Part shown: positions 45,854-54,006 of the stretch, piece after piece
Layout of the letters: each line of letters starts with the position of its first letter
Position numbering within the stretch: position 1 is the stretch's first letter
Source of the DNA: Bacteroidia bacterium
GTDB taxonomy: Bacteria > Bacteroidota > Bacteroidia > CAILMK01 > JBBDIG01
Length of the DNA: 64,000 bases
Direction of reading: 5' to 3'
NCBI GenBank assembly: GCA_040880525.1
Contig: JBBDIG010000014.1
Location: 101,369 to 165,368 of the forward strand
Program-made: the position numbers and the translations under genes
The notes under the pieces: generated by a model
Database searches by the model: none
Seen by the model: the letters and a program-made list of their open reading frames with translations, nothing else
What the model was told of the DNA's origin: nothing

Positions 45854-46279
45854 TGTTCTTCTGTTTTGTGATTGAGCGGCTGCAAATGTAAGGGACATGC
45901 TGCAGGCCAACTGCCAATTCCAGAAATAGCGCTGTTCTTTGATGCCGGCAGGAAGATATTTGGAAGTGTACGGAGCGAATAAAAGTTTAGCAAGTATTCC
46001 TTCCAATAACGTTTTCTATCTTGCGCAGTGTTTGGTGCTGCAAGCCGGGGTATATTTTGGAGCCATAGCGGTGTTTCCGGATGATGCCAGCAGCAGGACA
46101 GTAATCCATACGGATATGAGGGGACGAGATATTGGAGAGATTAAGGGATTATTAGATGACTGAAAGTATGGTGGATTTAACACAAATTTGGGTTAGCACA
46201 ACGTTGTGTGCAAATCTCGGGGACACTTCAAACTTGAAATTTTGGTGATAAAAACAAACTTATACTTTAAACAAACTAT
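45854..46279. other. 426-bp gap between pepD and the TIR gene
   Basis: Holds the pepD promoter candidate at its left end, an open frame of 74 codons (45939-46163, plus strand) that I do not recognise and do not call as a gene, and near 46165 a change to AT-rich sequence. The 12-base palindrome CACAACGTTGTG (46197-46208) lies 70 bases before the TIR gene and could be an operator. Confidence 0.5.
45883..45890 (-). promoter_or_regulatory. Putative -7 promoter element for pepD
   Basis: TACATTTG on the minus strand, an exact TAnnTTTG match followed by C, 29 bases before the chosen pepD start. TTG triplets occur 17 and 24 bases further upstream, neither at the ideal spacing. Confidence 0.55.
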
Positions 46280-47095
46280 ATGAACTTAGCAATAGAAAAA
46301 TTGAACGACATAATTTCCGAATTGGAAAAAATTAATTCTGATTCGTCACTAGATGAAAAACTATTTGACCGAATGGCAGAACGGGCCAAAGCAATTGCTG
46401 TAAATAAATTTGACACATCCACTTTTCATAAAGAAAATATTGACAAACTTCAAAACAGAATATCAAACTCCTTTAATGGTTTCCGTAGTTCTCATGCTTT
46501 AGAATTAGTTGGACTTGTTCAAATAATTATTGACGACATTGAATTGAATGCGCATAAGGATCAACAGCTTCAAACAGTATCAAAGCTGAACGCAACTAAT
46601 AATTCAACTGCTGCGGAAAAATACACAGTTGGCAGCGACAGTTTAAAAGTGTTTATTGTTCATGGACACAATGACGCTATGAAAGAAGCTACAGCAAGAA
46701 CTGTTGAGAAATTAGGATTGAAAGCAATAATTCTTCATGAGAAAGCAAACGCAGGTGACACTATTATTGAAAAGTTTACAAAATATTCTGATGTTGGTTT
46801 TGCTGTTGTATTGCTGTCTGCTGATGACTATGGTTATTCAAAAGCAGATGGTGCTACAAAAGCCAAACTAAGAGCAAGACAGAATGTAATTTTTGAGTTA
46901 GGTTTCTTTTATAGCAAACTTGGACGAAAAAGAGTTGTTGCAATATTTGAACAAAGCGCAAATTTTGAGAAGCCGTCAGACATTGACGGAGTGATATACA
47001 TCCCATACAGTTCTGACAGCAAATGGAAATTTGATTTGGTTAAAGAGCTTTTAGAAATTGGCTATCAAGTTGATACTAATGCTTTACTTAAATAG
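46280..47095 (+). CDS. TIR-like nucleotide-binding protein (CAP12/Pycsar-effector TIR type)
   Basis: A 271-aa protein with a helical N-terminal region (residues 1-120, no family recognised) and a C-terminal TIR-like domain: VFIVHGHNDAMKEATARTVE, IILHEKANAGDTIIEKF with the Glu typical of NAD-cleaving TIRs, VGFAVVLLSADDYG, ARQNVIFELGFFYSKLGR and the closing WKFDLVKELLE. This is the family found as effectors in CBASS/Pycsar and in stand-alone anti-phage genes, where activation depletes NAD+. No nucleotide cyclase or STING domain is nearby. AT-rich relative to pepD, which suggests acquisition by transfer. Confidence 0.85.
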   Translation: MNLAIEKLNDIISELEKINSDSSLDEKLFDRMAERAKAIAVNKFDTSTFHKENIDKLQNRISNSFNGFRSSHALELVGLVQIIIDDIELNAHKDQQLQTVSKLNATNNSTAAEKYTVGSDSLKVFIVHGHNDAMKEATARTVEKLGLKAIILHEKANAGDTIIEKFTKYSDVGFAVVLLSADDYGYSKADGATKAKLRARQNVIFELGFFYSKLGRKRVVAIFEQSANFEKPSDIDGVIYIPYSSDSKWKFDLVKELLEIGYQVDTNALLK

Positions 47096-47547
47096 TTAAC
47101 TATGACATTAATCTCAACAAATTTTCATGCTCACAACGGAGAACTTCGCACGAGACGAAAAGTAGAGTATTACATAACAGCACCTACCCAAAAGTGACGG
47201 TTCAGCGGTTCAATCAAGCTTTGTGCTTTGTATCAACTTCAGAAGAAACCTCCCGAAATTTACAATTCCACCTCAACACCGACCATCGGCACAGAAGAAA
47301 CCTCCCGCCATTCCTGATATATGCGTTGTTTCTCCAGGACTTTCAGCGGTAGAGCCTGGTGTTTTTTGTGCTTTGTCACAGTTCCGATGCTGGCCTTAAA
47401 GGGGGAGGTGATTAGCTGGCAGGTACATGCAGTACTATTTTTAATGAAATACGCAGAAATCACCAATTCCCAACATTTTATACACAGTTTTTTGAGATAT
47501 TTAAATTAAACTGACTAATTTAGCGCCTGACAAAATAAAGTCTGACA
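47096..47547. other. 452-bp gap between the TIR gene and the HTH gene
   Basis: No supported gene. A 68-codon minus-strand frame (47260-47466) has protein-like composition but no recognised family. A direct repeat CAGAAGAAACCTCCCG occurs at 47240-47255 and 47292-47307. The sequence looks like the junction between separately acquired segments. Confidence 0.4.
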
Positions 47548-47748
47548 ATGAACAGAATTAAGGAAGTGTTGGAACAGAAAGGAATTAAGCAGACTTGGTT
47601 GGCTGAAAAACTTGGAAAGAGTTACAATATGGTAAATGCCTATGCTCAAAACAGACAGCAACCAAGATTGGAACTCTTGATGGACATTGCTATAATATTG
47701 GATGTTGACGTAAAAGACTTGATAATCTCGAATAAGATTTCTGATTGA
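47548..47748 (+). CDS. Small XRE-family HTH regulator
   Basis: A 66-aa single-domain Cro/CI-type DNA-binding protein: LEQKGIKQTWLAEKLGKSYN (helices 2 and 3), VNAYAQNRQQPRLELLMDIA. Such proteins typically repress their own operon. Its stop codon lies in the left arm of the inverted repeat that flanks the four-helix-bundle gene, 13 bases downstream. Probably the regulator of the 47.5-49.2 kb segment. Confidence 0.88.
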   Translation: MNRIKEVLEQKGIKQTWLAEKLGKSYNMVNAYAQNRQQPRLELLMDIAIILDVDVKDLIISNKISD

Positions 47749-47761
47749 TGATTTTTGATTT
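47743..47761. repeat. Left arm of inverted repeat around the four-helix-bundle gene
   Basis: GATTGATGATTTTTGATTT matches the reverse complement of 48145-48163 at 17 of 19 positions. It spans the stop codon of the HTH gene and ends at the start of the four-helix-bundle gene. Confidence 0.8.
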
Positions 47762-48178
47762 ATGAAAGAACAGATACAAAATAGAACAAAGAAGATGGCA
47801 CTTGAGATAATTAAATTATCAGATTATTTACCGAACAAGTCAGTTGGTTGGACTTTTTCAAATCAAATTATTAGGAGTGCTACTTCTGTTGCTGCAAATT
47901 ATAGAGCCGTTTGTAGAGCAAAGAGTGATAAAGATTTTATTTCAAAAATGGAAACTGTAATTGAAGAAGCAGATGAAACTCTCTTTTGGCTTGAAATGAT
48001 TGAAGAATCGGAAGTGATTGCAGATTTAGGATTGCAGATTGATGATTCTAAAAATCAGCAATCACAAATCAACCATCTAAAATCTGAAGTGAATGAGTTG
48101 ATTTCAATATTTGTAGTTTCAGTGAAAACGGTTAAGAATCGGCTCAATCAAAAACCATCAATCCTAAATCAAAAATAA
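47762..48178 (+). CDS. Four-helix-bundle protein (23S rRNA IVS-type family)
   Basis: A 138-aa helical protein of the S23/IVP family: RTKKMALEIIKLSDYLPNK, WTFSNQIIRSATSVAANYR, AKSDKDFISKMETVIEEADE, LFWLEMIEESEVI. Members are encoded in intervening sequences of 23S rRNA and next to diversity-generating retroelements (Avd), and are widespread in Bacteroidota with unclear function. The last ~12 residues (KNRLNQKPSILNQK) are encoded by the right arm of an inverted repeat, so the gene looks like a cassette. RhuM starts five bases later. Confidence 0.88.
   Translation: MKEQIQNRTKKMALEIIKLSDYLPNKSVGWTFSNQIIRSATSVAANYRAVCRAKSDKDFISKMETVIEEADETLFWLEMIEESEVIADLGLQIDDSKNQQSQINHLKSEVNELISIFVVSVKTVKNRLNQKPSILNQK
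48145..48163. repeat. Right arm of inverted repeat around the four-helix-bundle gene
   Basis: CAATCAAAAACCATCAATC, inverted relative to 47743-47761. A second related stretch, TAAATCAAAAATAAA, follows directly, and both are inside or next to the last codons of the gene. Confidence 0.8.
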
Positions 48179-48183
48179 AAGAG

Positions 48184-49176
48184 ATGAGCGATTTAGTTCC
48201 TAAAAATAATTTTATTCTGTATAACGCACCAAGTGGTGAAGTTACGCTAAACGTTTTGCTGCAAAATGAAACCATTTGGTTGACCCAAAAAATGATGGCT
48301 GAATTGTTTGATGTTGGCGTGCCTGCCATCAACAAGCATTTGACTAACATATTTGAAAGCAATGAGTTAGAAGAGGATTCAGTTATTTCCATTTTGGAAA
48401 CAACTGCCGCTGACGGCAAAAACTATAAGACCAAGTTTTACAACTTAGATGCTGTAATTTCTGTAGGCTATCGGGTAAATTCAGCCAAAGCTACGCAATT
48501 TAGAATTTGGGCTACCAAAACCCTGAAAGAATATATCATCAAAGGTTTTGTGCTAGACGACAACCGATTGAAACAAGGTGAAGCGGTCTTTGGTAAAGAT
48601 TATTTCAAGGAGTTATTGGAGCGTGTTCGTTCCATTCGTGCCAGTGAACGCAGAATTTACCAACAAATCACCGACATTTTTGCAGAATGCAGTATTGATT
48701 ACGACCCAAAAGCAGAAATCACCAAGAAATTTTATGCAATGGTGCAAAATAAGTTTCATTTTGCCATTACAGGTCAGACGGCTGCCGAAATCATATATAA
48801 AAATGCCAATGCAAAAAGAGACAATATGGGATTAACCACATGGAAAAACGCACCAGAAGGCAGAATAGTAAAAACAGACACTACCATAGCTAAGAATTAT
48901 CTGCAAGAGAAAGAGATAAAACAATTGGAACGCACAGTGACGGGCTACTTTGATTATATCGAAAACCTGATTGAGCGTGAAAACACTTTTACAATGGAAA
49001 GTTTGGCAAATAGTGTAGATAAGTTTTTGAATTTTAACGAATTCAAGATTTTAGATGGCAAAGGAACAAAGTCGCATCAACAAGCTATTTCCAAAGCAGG
49101 AAAAGAATATGACCAGTTTAACAAGACTCAAAAAATTATTTCTGACTTTGACCGAAGATTGAAGAATTTAGAATGA
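48184..49176 (+). CDS. rhuM: RhuM-family virulence/phage-associated protein
   Basis: A 330-aa cytoplasmic protein. The N-terminal part has FILYNAPSGEVTLNVLLQNE, TIWLTQKMMAELFDVGVPAI (helix-turn-helix-like) and YNLDAVISVGYRVNSAKATQ, which define RhuM; these proteins resemble phage Bro/KilA-type regulators. The C-terminal half (residues about 140-330) has FYAMVQNKFHFAITGQTAAE and coiled-coil segments. Biochemical function is not known; homologues occur on pathogenicity islands and near restriction or toxin loci. It lies five bases after the four-helix-bundle gene. Confidence 0.9.
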   Translation: MSDLVPKNNFILYNAPSGEVTLNVLLQNETIWLTQKMMAELFDVGVPAINKHLTNIFESNELEEDSVISILETTAADGKNYKTKFYNLDAVISVGYRVNSAKATQFRIWATKTLKEYIIKGFVLDDNRLKQGEAVFGKDYFKELLERVRSIRASERRIYQQITDIFAECSIDYDPKAEITKKFYAMVQNKFHFAITGQTAAEIIYKNANAKRDNMGLTTWKNAPEGRIVKTDTTIAKNYLQEKEIKQLERTVTGYFDYIENLIERENTFTMESLANSVDKFLNFNEFKILDGKGTKSHQQAISKAGKEYDQFNKTQKIISDFDRRLKNLE

Positions 49177-49219
49177 TGATTTAGGATTTGTGATTATCTA
49201 AAACGAAAATATAAAGAAG

Positions 49220-49360
49220 ATGAACAGTAAAGATTTGCAACAAAGAAGTAAGCAGTTTGCATTGGCAATTATAAAACTTGCTGAATACTTACCAAACAAT
49301 AGAGTTGGATGGACTTTTACAGACCAGATAGTGCGTTCTTCAAATTACAGAGCAGAATAG
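49220..49360 (+). pseudogene. Truncated second four-helix-bundle protein gene
   Basis: Encodes 46 residues, including QFALAIIKLAEYLPNNRVGW and TFTDQIVRSSNYRAE-stop. Compared with the protein at 47762 it has lost five residues (ATSVA region) and everything after the second helix. Upstream AT-rich bases resemble those before the intact copy. Not expected to fold. Confidence 0.75.
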
Positions 49361-49635
49361 CTGGCAGGCTGATGGAGATTCCGTGTCGCAGGAGTTACTT
49401 TTCAATGGCGATTAATAGGTTCAGGCACAAAAGAACCCGCTTACTCCTGCCAGCCTGGGGCGCAGGCCATTTGGATTCAGCATCTATGAAAAACGCTGAA
49501 CTTTCTATGCAAGGAATTCTGTTTCCTATCTGAACAGGCTGTTGTCACTAAATCTAAAGATGCAGACATAAGAATAGAATGGTCTTTTTTAAAGAGATTT
49601 GCATCACTGTTTACGTACCAAAAAATATCTACTAA

Positions 49636-51396
49636 ATGAAAAAGCATCTTTTCGCCCTCGCTTCACTTCTGCTGTTCTGTCAGCCGGGGTTGTTTGCCCA
49701 GATCATACCCAATGCGGGGTTTGAAAATTGGAACACCATAAATCTTCCCCAGGATCCGCTGCACTTTGTCACTTCCAATTCGCAGGTTTATTTGGAAACC
49801 GGGGCCAATGTAACCCGTGTAACTGATCAGCAGAACGGAGATTATGCCATCAGGCTTGAAACGGTGGAGGCAAGCGGAGAAGTGGTGCCTGGAGTGGTTT
49901 CGAGTGGAGCCGTAAATATCTCAAGTTTTTCATTCCAGGGCGGGTTTCCATATAGCAATGCACCTGATTCGGTTACCGGCTATTGGAAAGGCGATTTTGA
50001 ACCCAATGATTCCGGCTTTATCGTTTTTGTTTACGTCAATAACAATCAGCCGGTTACATTTCCTGTTTTTAAACATTTCAAAGGAAACGTGGCTAATTAT
50101 ACCCGTTTCTCATTTCCCGTTCCTGCCCCATCGTCCGGAGTGGCTGATAGTTTTTTTATCGCCATGTCATCAGGAGATTTAAACAACCCGAAGGTGGGCA
50201 GCGTATTTTATCTTGATAACCTGCGCCTCACAGGCACTACCGATTCTGTTTATAACCAGGACTTTGAACATTGGATAAATCCCTCTTATGAGGATCCTGC
50301 TGATTGGTCTACTGCCAACTTCATCACGTTTCTTGATGGAGAACTTTCTGCCAGCCGGACGACTGATAATCACAGCGGAGATTATGCTGTGCGTATTGAA
50401 AGCATTTACAGTTCCGTGGTGGAAGAGTATTTTGGCTTTATTGCCACCGGCCGCATCCAACTGGACGGAGAATTTACAGGTGGCATTCCCACAACGGCTG
50501 AACCGGCCAGGCTCAGAGGTTGGTACAAGTATTCGCCTTCAGGAAATGATTCGGCCATTGCAGGGGTTTATTTCTCAAAATTCAACAGCAGTCTCGGAAT
50601 CAGCGAACCGGTGGATTCAGCATTCATAAAATTACCTGCGGCCTCAGTTTATACGCCTTTTGAAGTTCCCATTCTTTATAAGTCAGGGTTTGACCATGAT
50701 ACTGTGGCGGTGTTATTATCCAGCACAGATATGACAGCCAGCGGCACAGCGCGCGAAGGCAGCGTTCTCTGGGTGGACGATCTGGAATTTACACAACCTG
50801 CGCCTACGGTTTCTTTTACAAACACTGCGCTTGCGATCACAGAAAACGATACGACCATTTCTGTGGAGATCAGTATACAAGGTGCCAACAGCGACCCTAC
50901 TACAGTGGAGGTGATGCTGGGAAGCCAATCCACGGCAACTGCCGGAAGTGATTTTGAATTTACGGGAACGGTTGTCACATTTCCTGCAAGTTCGTCTGCC
51001 CCTCAAACCGTGGATATTATAATTAAAGAAGATACCGATGAGGAAACGGATGAAACCGTGGTGCTGCTGCTTCGAAATGCTTCCAACCTCGCAAACCTGA
51101 GTGACAGCATTTTCACGCTTACCATTGAAGATAACGATCCGGTAGGTATTGAAGCGGGTAAAGCGAATATATTGCAGGTCCGGCCTAATCCCTCCCAGGA
51201 ATTTATTACCATCTCAGGATATACCGGCAAGGGAAACCTGACAATAAATGATGCTACAGGCAGGAAGATTATGGAAATTGCAATTGAAGAAAGGCAGGCA
51301 GTGGATATCAGCGGTTTAAAACCCGGAAGATATTTTATTACCCTTCAGGATGCCGGCAATGCTTTTTTTCAATCATCATTTTTAAAAATTGAATAG
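49636..51396 (+). CDS. T9SS type A cargo protein with Calx-beta domain
   Basis: A 586-aa secreted protein: signal peptide MKKHLFALASLLLFCQPGLF before AQIIPNAGFENW; two repeats of a ~180-residue jelly-roll-like unit (PNAGFENWNTI... and NQDFEHWINPSYEDPADW...), each with GDYAIRLE/GDYAVRIE and LDNLRLTG/VDDLEFTQ strands; a Calx-beta domain (residues about 390-500, ending TIEDNDP); and a type A sorting domain (VRPNPSQEFITISG, DATGRKIMEI, LKPGRYFITLQD). Ligand unknown; the repeated units are of the carbohydrate- or surface-binding kind found in PCMD-like proteins. Confidence 0.9.
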   Translation: MKKHLFALASLLLFCQPGLFAQIIPNAGFENWNTINLPQDPLHFVTSNSQVYLETGANVTRVTDQQNGDYAIRLETVEASGEVVPGVVSSGAVNISSFSFQGGFPYSNAPDSVTGYWKGDFEPNDSGFIVFVYVNNNQPVTFPVFKHFKGNVANYTRFSFPVPAPSSGVADSFFIAMSSGDLNNPKVGSVFYLDNLRLTGTTDSVYNQDFEHWINPSYEDPADWSTANFITFLDGELSASRTTDNHSGDYAVRIESIYSSVVEEYFGFIATGRIQLDGEFTGGIPTTAEPARLRGWYKYSPSGNDSAIAGVYFSKFNSSLGISEPVDSAFIKLPAASVYTPFEVPILYKSGFDHDTVAVLLSSTDMTASGTAREGSVLWVDDLEFTQPAPTVSFTNTALAITENDTTISVEISIQGANSDPTTVEVMLGSQSTATAGSDFEFTGTVVTFPASSSAPQTVDIIIKEDTDEETDETVVLLLRNASNLANLSDSIFTLTIEDNDPVGIEAGKANILQVRPNPSQEFITISGYTGKGNLTINDATGRKIMEIAIEERQAVDISGLKPGRYFITLQDAGNAFFQSSFLKIE

Positions 51397-51442
51397 CATT
51401 TTAAAAAGGAAAAATTAAGATTTACAAATAACTAAATGTTTA

Positions 51443-51448
51443 AAGGAG
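51443..51448 (+). promoter_or_regulatory. Shine-Dalgarno sequence of yebC
   Basis: AAGGAG eight bases before the yebC ATG. It stands out because nearly all other genes in the window lack such a site, as usual in Bacteroidota. Confidence 0.6.
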
Positions 51449-51456
51449 ATTAAATT

Positions 51457-52209
51457 ATGTCAGGACATAGTAAATGGTCTAAAATAAAAAGGAAGAAAGG
51501 AGCGAATGATGCCAGGCAGTCCAAGGTTTTTTCTAAAATGGTAAAAGAGATCCAGGTGGCCGTGAAGCAGGGTGGACCTGATCCGGAAGGAAATCCGCGG
51601 CTCAGGCTGGCAGTGCAGAATGCCAAAGGTGTGAACATGCCAAAGGACAATATTGACCGCGCAATCAATAAAGCCTCTGGCGCTGACGATGCCACCTACC
51701 ATGAAGTTACCTATGAAGGATATGCTGCGGCAGGTGTAGCGGTTTATGTGGAATGCACTACCGATAACATTAACCGTACGGTCGCTAATGTGCGTTCCTA
51801 TTTCAATAAATTTCATGGCAGCTTCAGTACTTCCGGCTCCCTGGATTTTATTTTTGATTCAAAGGGCGTTTTTTCTTTTCCGATAGAAGAACACGATGAG
51901 GATGAGCTGATGCTGGAACTGATAGATGCAGGTGCGGAAGATGTGGAAGTAGAAGATGGCGAAGTAACCGTGTACTGCGCCCGTGAAGATTTCGGCAGCA
52001 TGCAGAAAAAGCTGGAAGCGTTGCAGATTGAACCCTCAGAAGCCGGGTTGAAGCGCTTGCCTAAAGTGCATAAAAAAGTAGACCCCGAAAACTTCCGGAA
52101 GGTGATGCGCCTTATCGAAGTACTGGAAGACGATGACGATGTTAAGGAAGTATATCATAATGTGGAGATGAGTGACGAACTCATGGCCGCCTATGAAGAT
52201 CAGGATTAA
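51457..52209 (+). CDS. yebC: YebC/PmpR-family protein
   Basis: A 250-aa protein of the conserved YebC family, known as a DNA-binding regulator (PmpR) and more recently as a ribosome factor that helps translate proline-rich stretches. It begins SGHSKWSKIKRKKGANDAR, has MPKDNIDRAI and YEGYAAAGVAVYVECTTDN, all family blocks; the acidic C-terminus is typical. Its 3' end overlaps the next gene, so the two are co-transcribed. Confidence 0.95.
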   Translation: MSGHSKWSKIKRKKGANDARQSKVFSKMVKEIQVAVKQGGPDPEGNPRLRLAVQNAKGVNMPKDNIDRAINKASGADDATYHEVTYEGYAAAGVAVYVECTTDNINRTVANVRSYFNKFHGSFSTSGSLDFIFDSKGVFSFPIEEHDEDELMLELIDAGAEDVEVEDGEVTVYCAREDFGSMQKKLEALQIEPSEAGLKRLPKVHKKVDPENFRKVMRLIEVLEDDDDVKEVYHNVEMSDELMAAYEDQD

Positions 52210-52723
52210 TGAGGAGTTATATCTTTCGGGATATAAGGCCGGAGACAAAGATGCTTTGGTCCGGCACCTCAACGACAATGAGATCAGGCGCAATTTGCTG
52301 ATGGTTCCGTCTCCTTACTTTGAGGAAGATGCAGAAGTATGGATACGGCAGGTAGCCGGGATGCCGCTCAATTCTCAGTTCCTCATCCGCAAGGGAGATG
52401 GCGAGGCGATTGGCGGGATTGGATTCGTGTTTCCGGCTCAGGAGGTTATGCGTCATCAGGCCGATGTAGGCTACTGGCTGGCGAAAGGCTGGCGCGGCAA
52501 AGGTTTTATGAAACAGGTTTTGTTGCGCTTTTGCGAGCATGGATTCGAGTATTTTAAGCTAATTCGTATCAGTGCCCATATATTTTCAACCAACATTCAT
52601 TCAGAGCAGTTGCTCCTGAGCTGTGGTTTCAGGCAGGAGGGTTACCTGGAAAAATTTTATATGAAGAATGGAAAACTCATTGATGCCAAGCTTTTCAGTA
52701 AACTAAAGACTTTATCTCAATGA
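52193..52723 (+). CDS. GNAT-family acetyltransferase, RimJ/RimL type
   Basis: A 176-aa acetyltransferase. I choose the ATG at 52193 (MKIRINEELYLSGYKAGD), inside the last codons of yebC; the frame is open to 52172. Motifs: VGYWLAKGWRGKGFMKQVL (acetyl-CoA loop, RGKG) and NIHSEQLLLSCGF, as in proteins that acetylate N-terminal amines or ribosomal proteins. Substrate unknown. It overlaps the following lipoprotein gene by four bases (ATGA). Confidence 0.88.
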   Translation: MKIRINEELYLSGYKAGDKDALVRHLNDNEIRRNLLMVPSPYFEEDAEVWIRQVAGMPLNSQFLIRKGDGEAIGGIGFVFPAQEVMRHQADVGYWLAKGWRGKGFMKQVLLRFCEHGFEYFKLIRISAHIFSTNIHSEQLLLSCGFRQEGYLEKFYMKNGKLIDAKLFSKLKTLSQ

Positions 52724-53196
52724 ATTATTTATTAATTCGAAACTTAGGAATTGCTTTCCTAATGCTGGTTTCGGTTACGGCTTGTACTACATGGCGCAGC
52801 AGTCTTTCTTCCATTGATTGGCTTCCAGGAGGATGGGAAAGCAAAGCAGGCAGTAGTATGATAGTAGAGGAGTGGCAGCAAAGCTCCTCCAAAGAATGGA
52901 CAGGTCGCGGCATGCTCGTGAAGGAAGGTGATACCACGGTTTTTGAAAAATTGAAAATAACCCGGAAAGAGAAAAATTACTATTATGTTGCCGATATATT
53001 AGAAAATTCGGAATCCACCTGGTTTAAAATAATAGAAATAAACGACAGCAGTTTCACCTGCATAAATCCTGAACATGATTTTCCTAAGAAGATTGTTTAT
53101 TTACGAAATGGCGATCGTTTAAGTGTAGTAATATCGGGGGATGGAAAAGAACGGGAATTTAATTTTTTACGGAAGGGCAGCGGGAGTTCTTTATAA
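52720..53196 (+). CDS. DUF6265-like lipoprotein
   Basis: A 158-aa lipoprotein: signal MNYLLIRNLGIAFLMLVSVT with lipobox VTAC. The mature part has IDWLPGGWE, WTGRGMLVKEGDTTVFEKL and NPEHDFPKKIVYLRNGD, a lipocalin-like beta-barrel pattern (WLxGxW... and PEHDFP) I associate with DUF6265. Role unknown. It is tightly packed between the GNAT and HAD genes. Confidence 0.75.
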   Translation: MNYLLIRNLGIAFLMLVSVTACTTWRSSLSSIDWLPGGWESKAGSSMIVEEWQQSSSKEWTGRGMLVKEGDTTVFEKLKITRKEKNYYYVADILENSESTWFKIIEINDSSFTCINPEHDFPKKIVYLRNGDRLSVVISGDGKEREFNFLRKGSGSSL

Positions 53197-53874
53197 ATGA
53201 CATTGTCAAATAAATATCGAAATCTTAAACTCGTAATTTTCGATGTGGATGGAACGCTTTACCGCCAGGCGCCTTTACGCAGAATTATGGCCCTGAAGCT
53301 GGCATTTCATTACCTCCTTCGACCCTGGAAATATAAGGAGCTGCTAATGCTTAAGGAATTCAGGGAGCAGCGGGAAATACTGGCTAATCAGGCAGATGCT
53401 GATCTTTCCACGAGCCAATACCGAATTCCTGCACAAAGCGCTGGAGTATCCGTTGCAGTTTTGGAAGCGCTGGTAAAACATTGGATGCTTATTGCTCCGT
53501 TGCCTTATCTTAAAAAGAACGTTTTCCCTTCTGTTCATAAAGTATTTCATATTTTAAAAGAAAATAAAATAAAAATTGCTGTACTTTCTGATTACCCGGC
53601 CAGCGAGAAATTGGAGGTATTGGGACTAAAGGCTGACCTGATCGTATCTGCTGCCGAAGCCCATATAAATTGCCTCAAACCTGGTACAAAAGGAATATCT
53701 TATATTTTAAATTATTTTAATATAAAACCGGCTGAATGCCTTTTTGTAGGAGACCGGCCTGAATTGGATGGAAAATGTGCCGGACGCATGAAAATACCTT
53801 TTTATCAGATCAGGAACAATGATGATCATGAAAAGCTGATTGTTCTTTTAAAGAAACAATCTGAAGTATTTTGA
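53197..53874 (+). CDS. HAD-superfamily hydrolase
   Basis: A 225-aa phosphatase-type protein of subclass I. Motif I is FDVDGTLYR (nucleophile Asp15 and Asp17), motif II AVLSDYPASEKL, motif III the Lys in CLKPGTKGI, and motif IV FVGDRPELDGKCA. A long helical cap lies between motifs I and II. It starts directly after the stop of the lipoprotein gene. A phosphoglycolate-phosphatase-like or nucleotidase activity is possible; substrate not assignable. Confidence 0.88.
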   Translation: MTLSNKYRNLKLVIFDVDGTLYRQAPLRRIMALKLAFHYLLRPWKYKELLMLKEFREQREILANQADADLSTSQYRIPAQSAGVSVAVLEALVKHWMLIAPLPYLKKNVFPSVHKVFHILKENKIKIAVLSDYPASEKLEVLGLKADLIVSAAEAHINCLKPGTKGISYILNYFNIKPAECLFVGDRPELDGKCAGRMKIPFYQIRNNDDHEKLIVLLKKQSEVF

Positions 53875-54006
53875 TGAACACAGTCTCTGAAAAGTTAAAT
53901 TAAAAAGATATATTTTGTTTTAATAAATTAGAAACAGGAGGAATTGGATTTTCATCATGAATAATTCAAAAGAAATTTCTAACATTGAAGAGAAAATCAA
54001 GAGCGA

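Noticed and set aside
46186..46215. Possible integron attC-like site (GGGTTAGCACAACGTTGTG)
   Set aside because: The core sites do not fit GTTRRRY/RYYYAAC as a pair, and no integrase or cassette array is present.
47413..49368. 11-base direct repeat TAGCTGGCAGG at 47413 and 49358 around the HTH-RhuM segment
   Set aside because: A repeat this short is expected by chance in 2 kb, and no target-site or integrase context supports an attachment site.
49309..49533. 74-codon frame after the truncated four-helix-bundle gene
   Set aside because: Starts inside the relic in a different phase and has no recognisable content.
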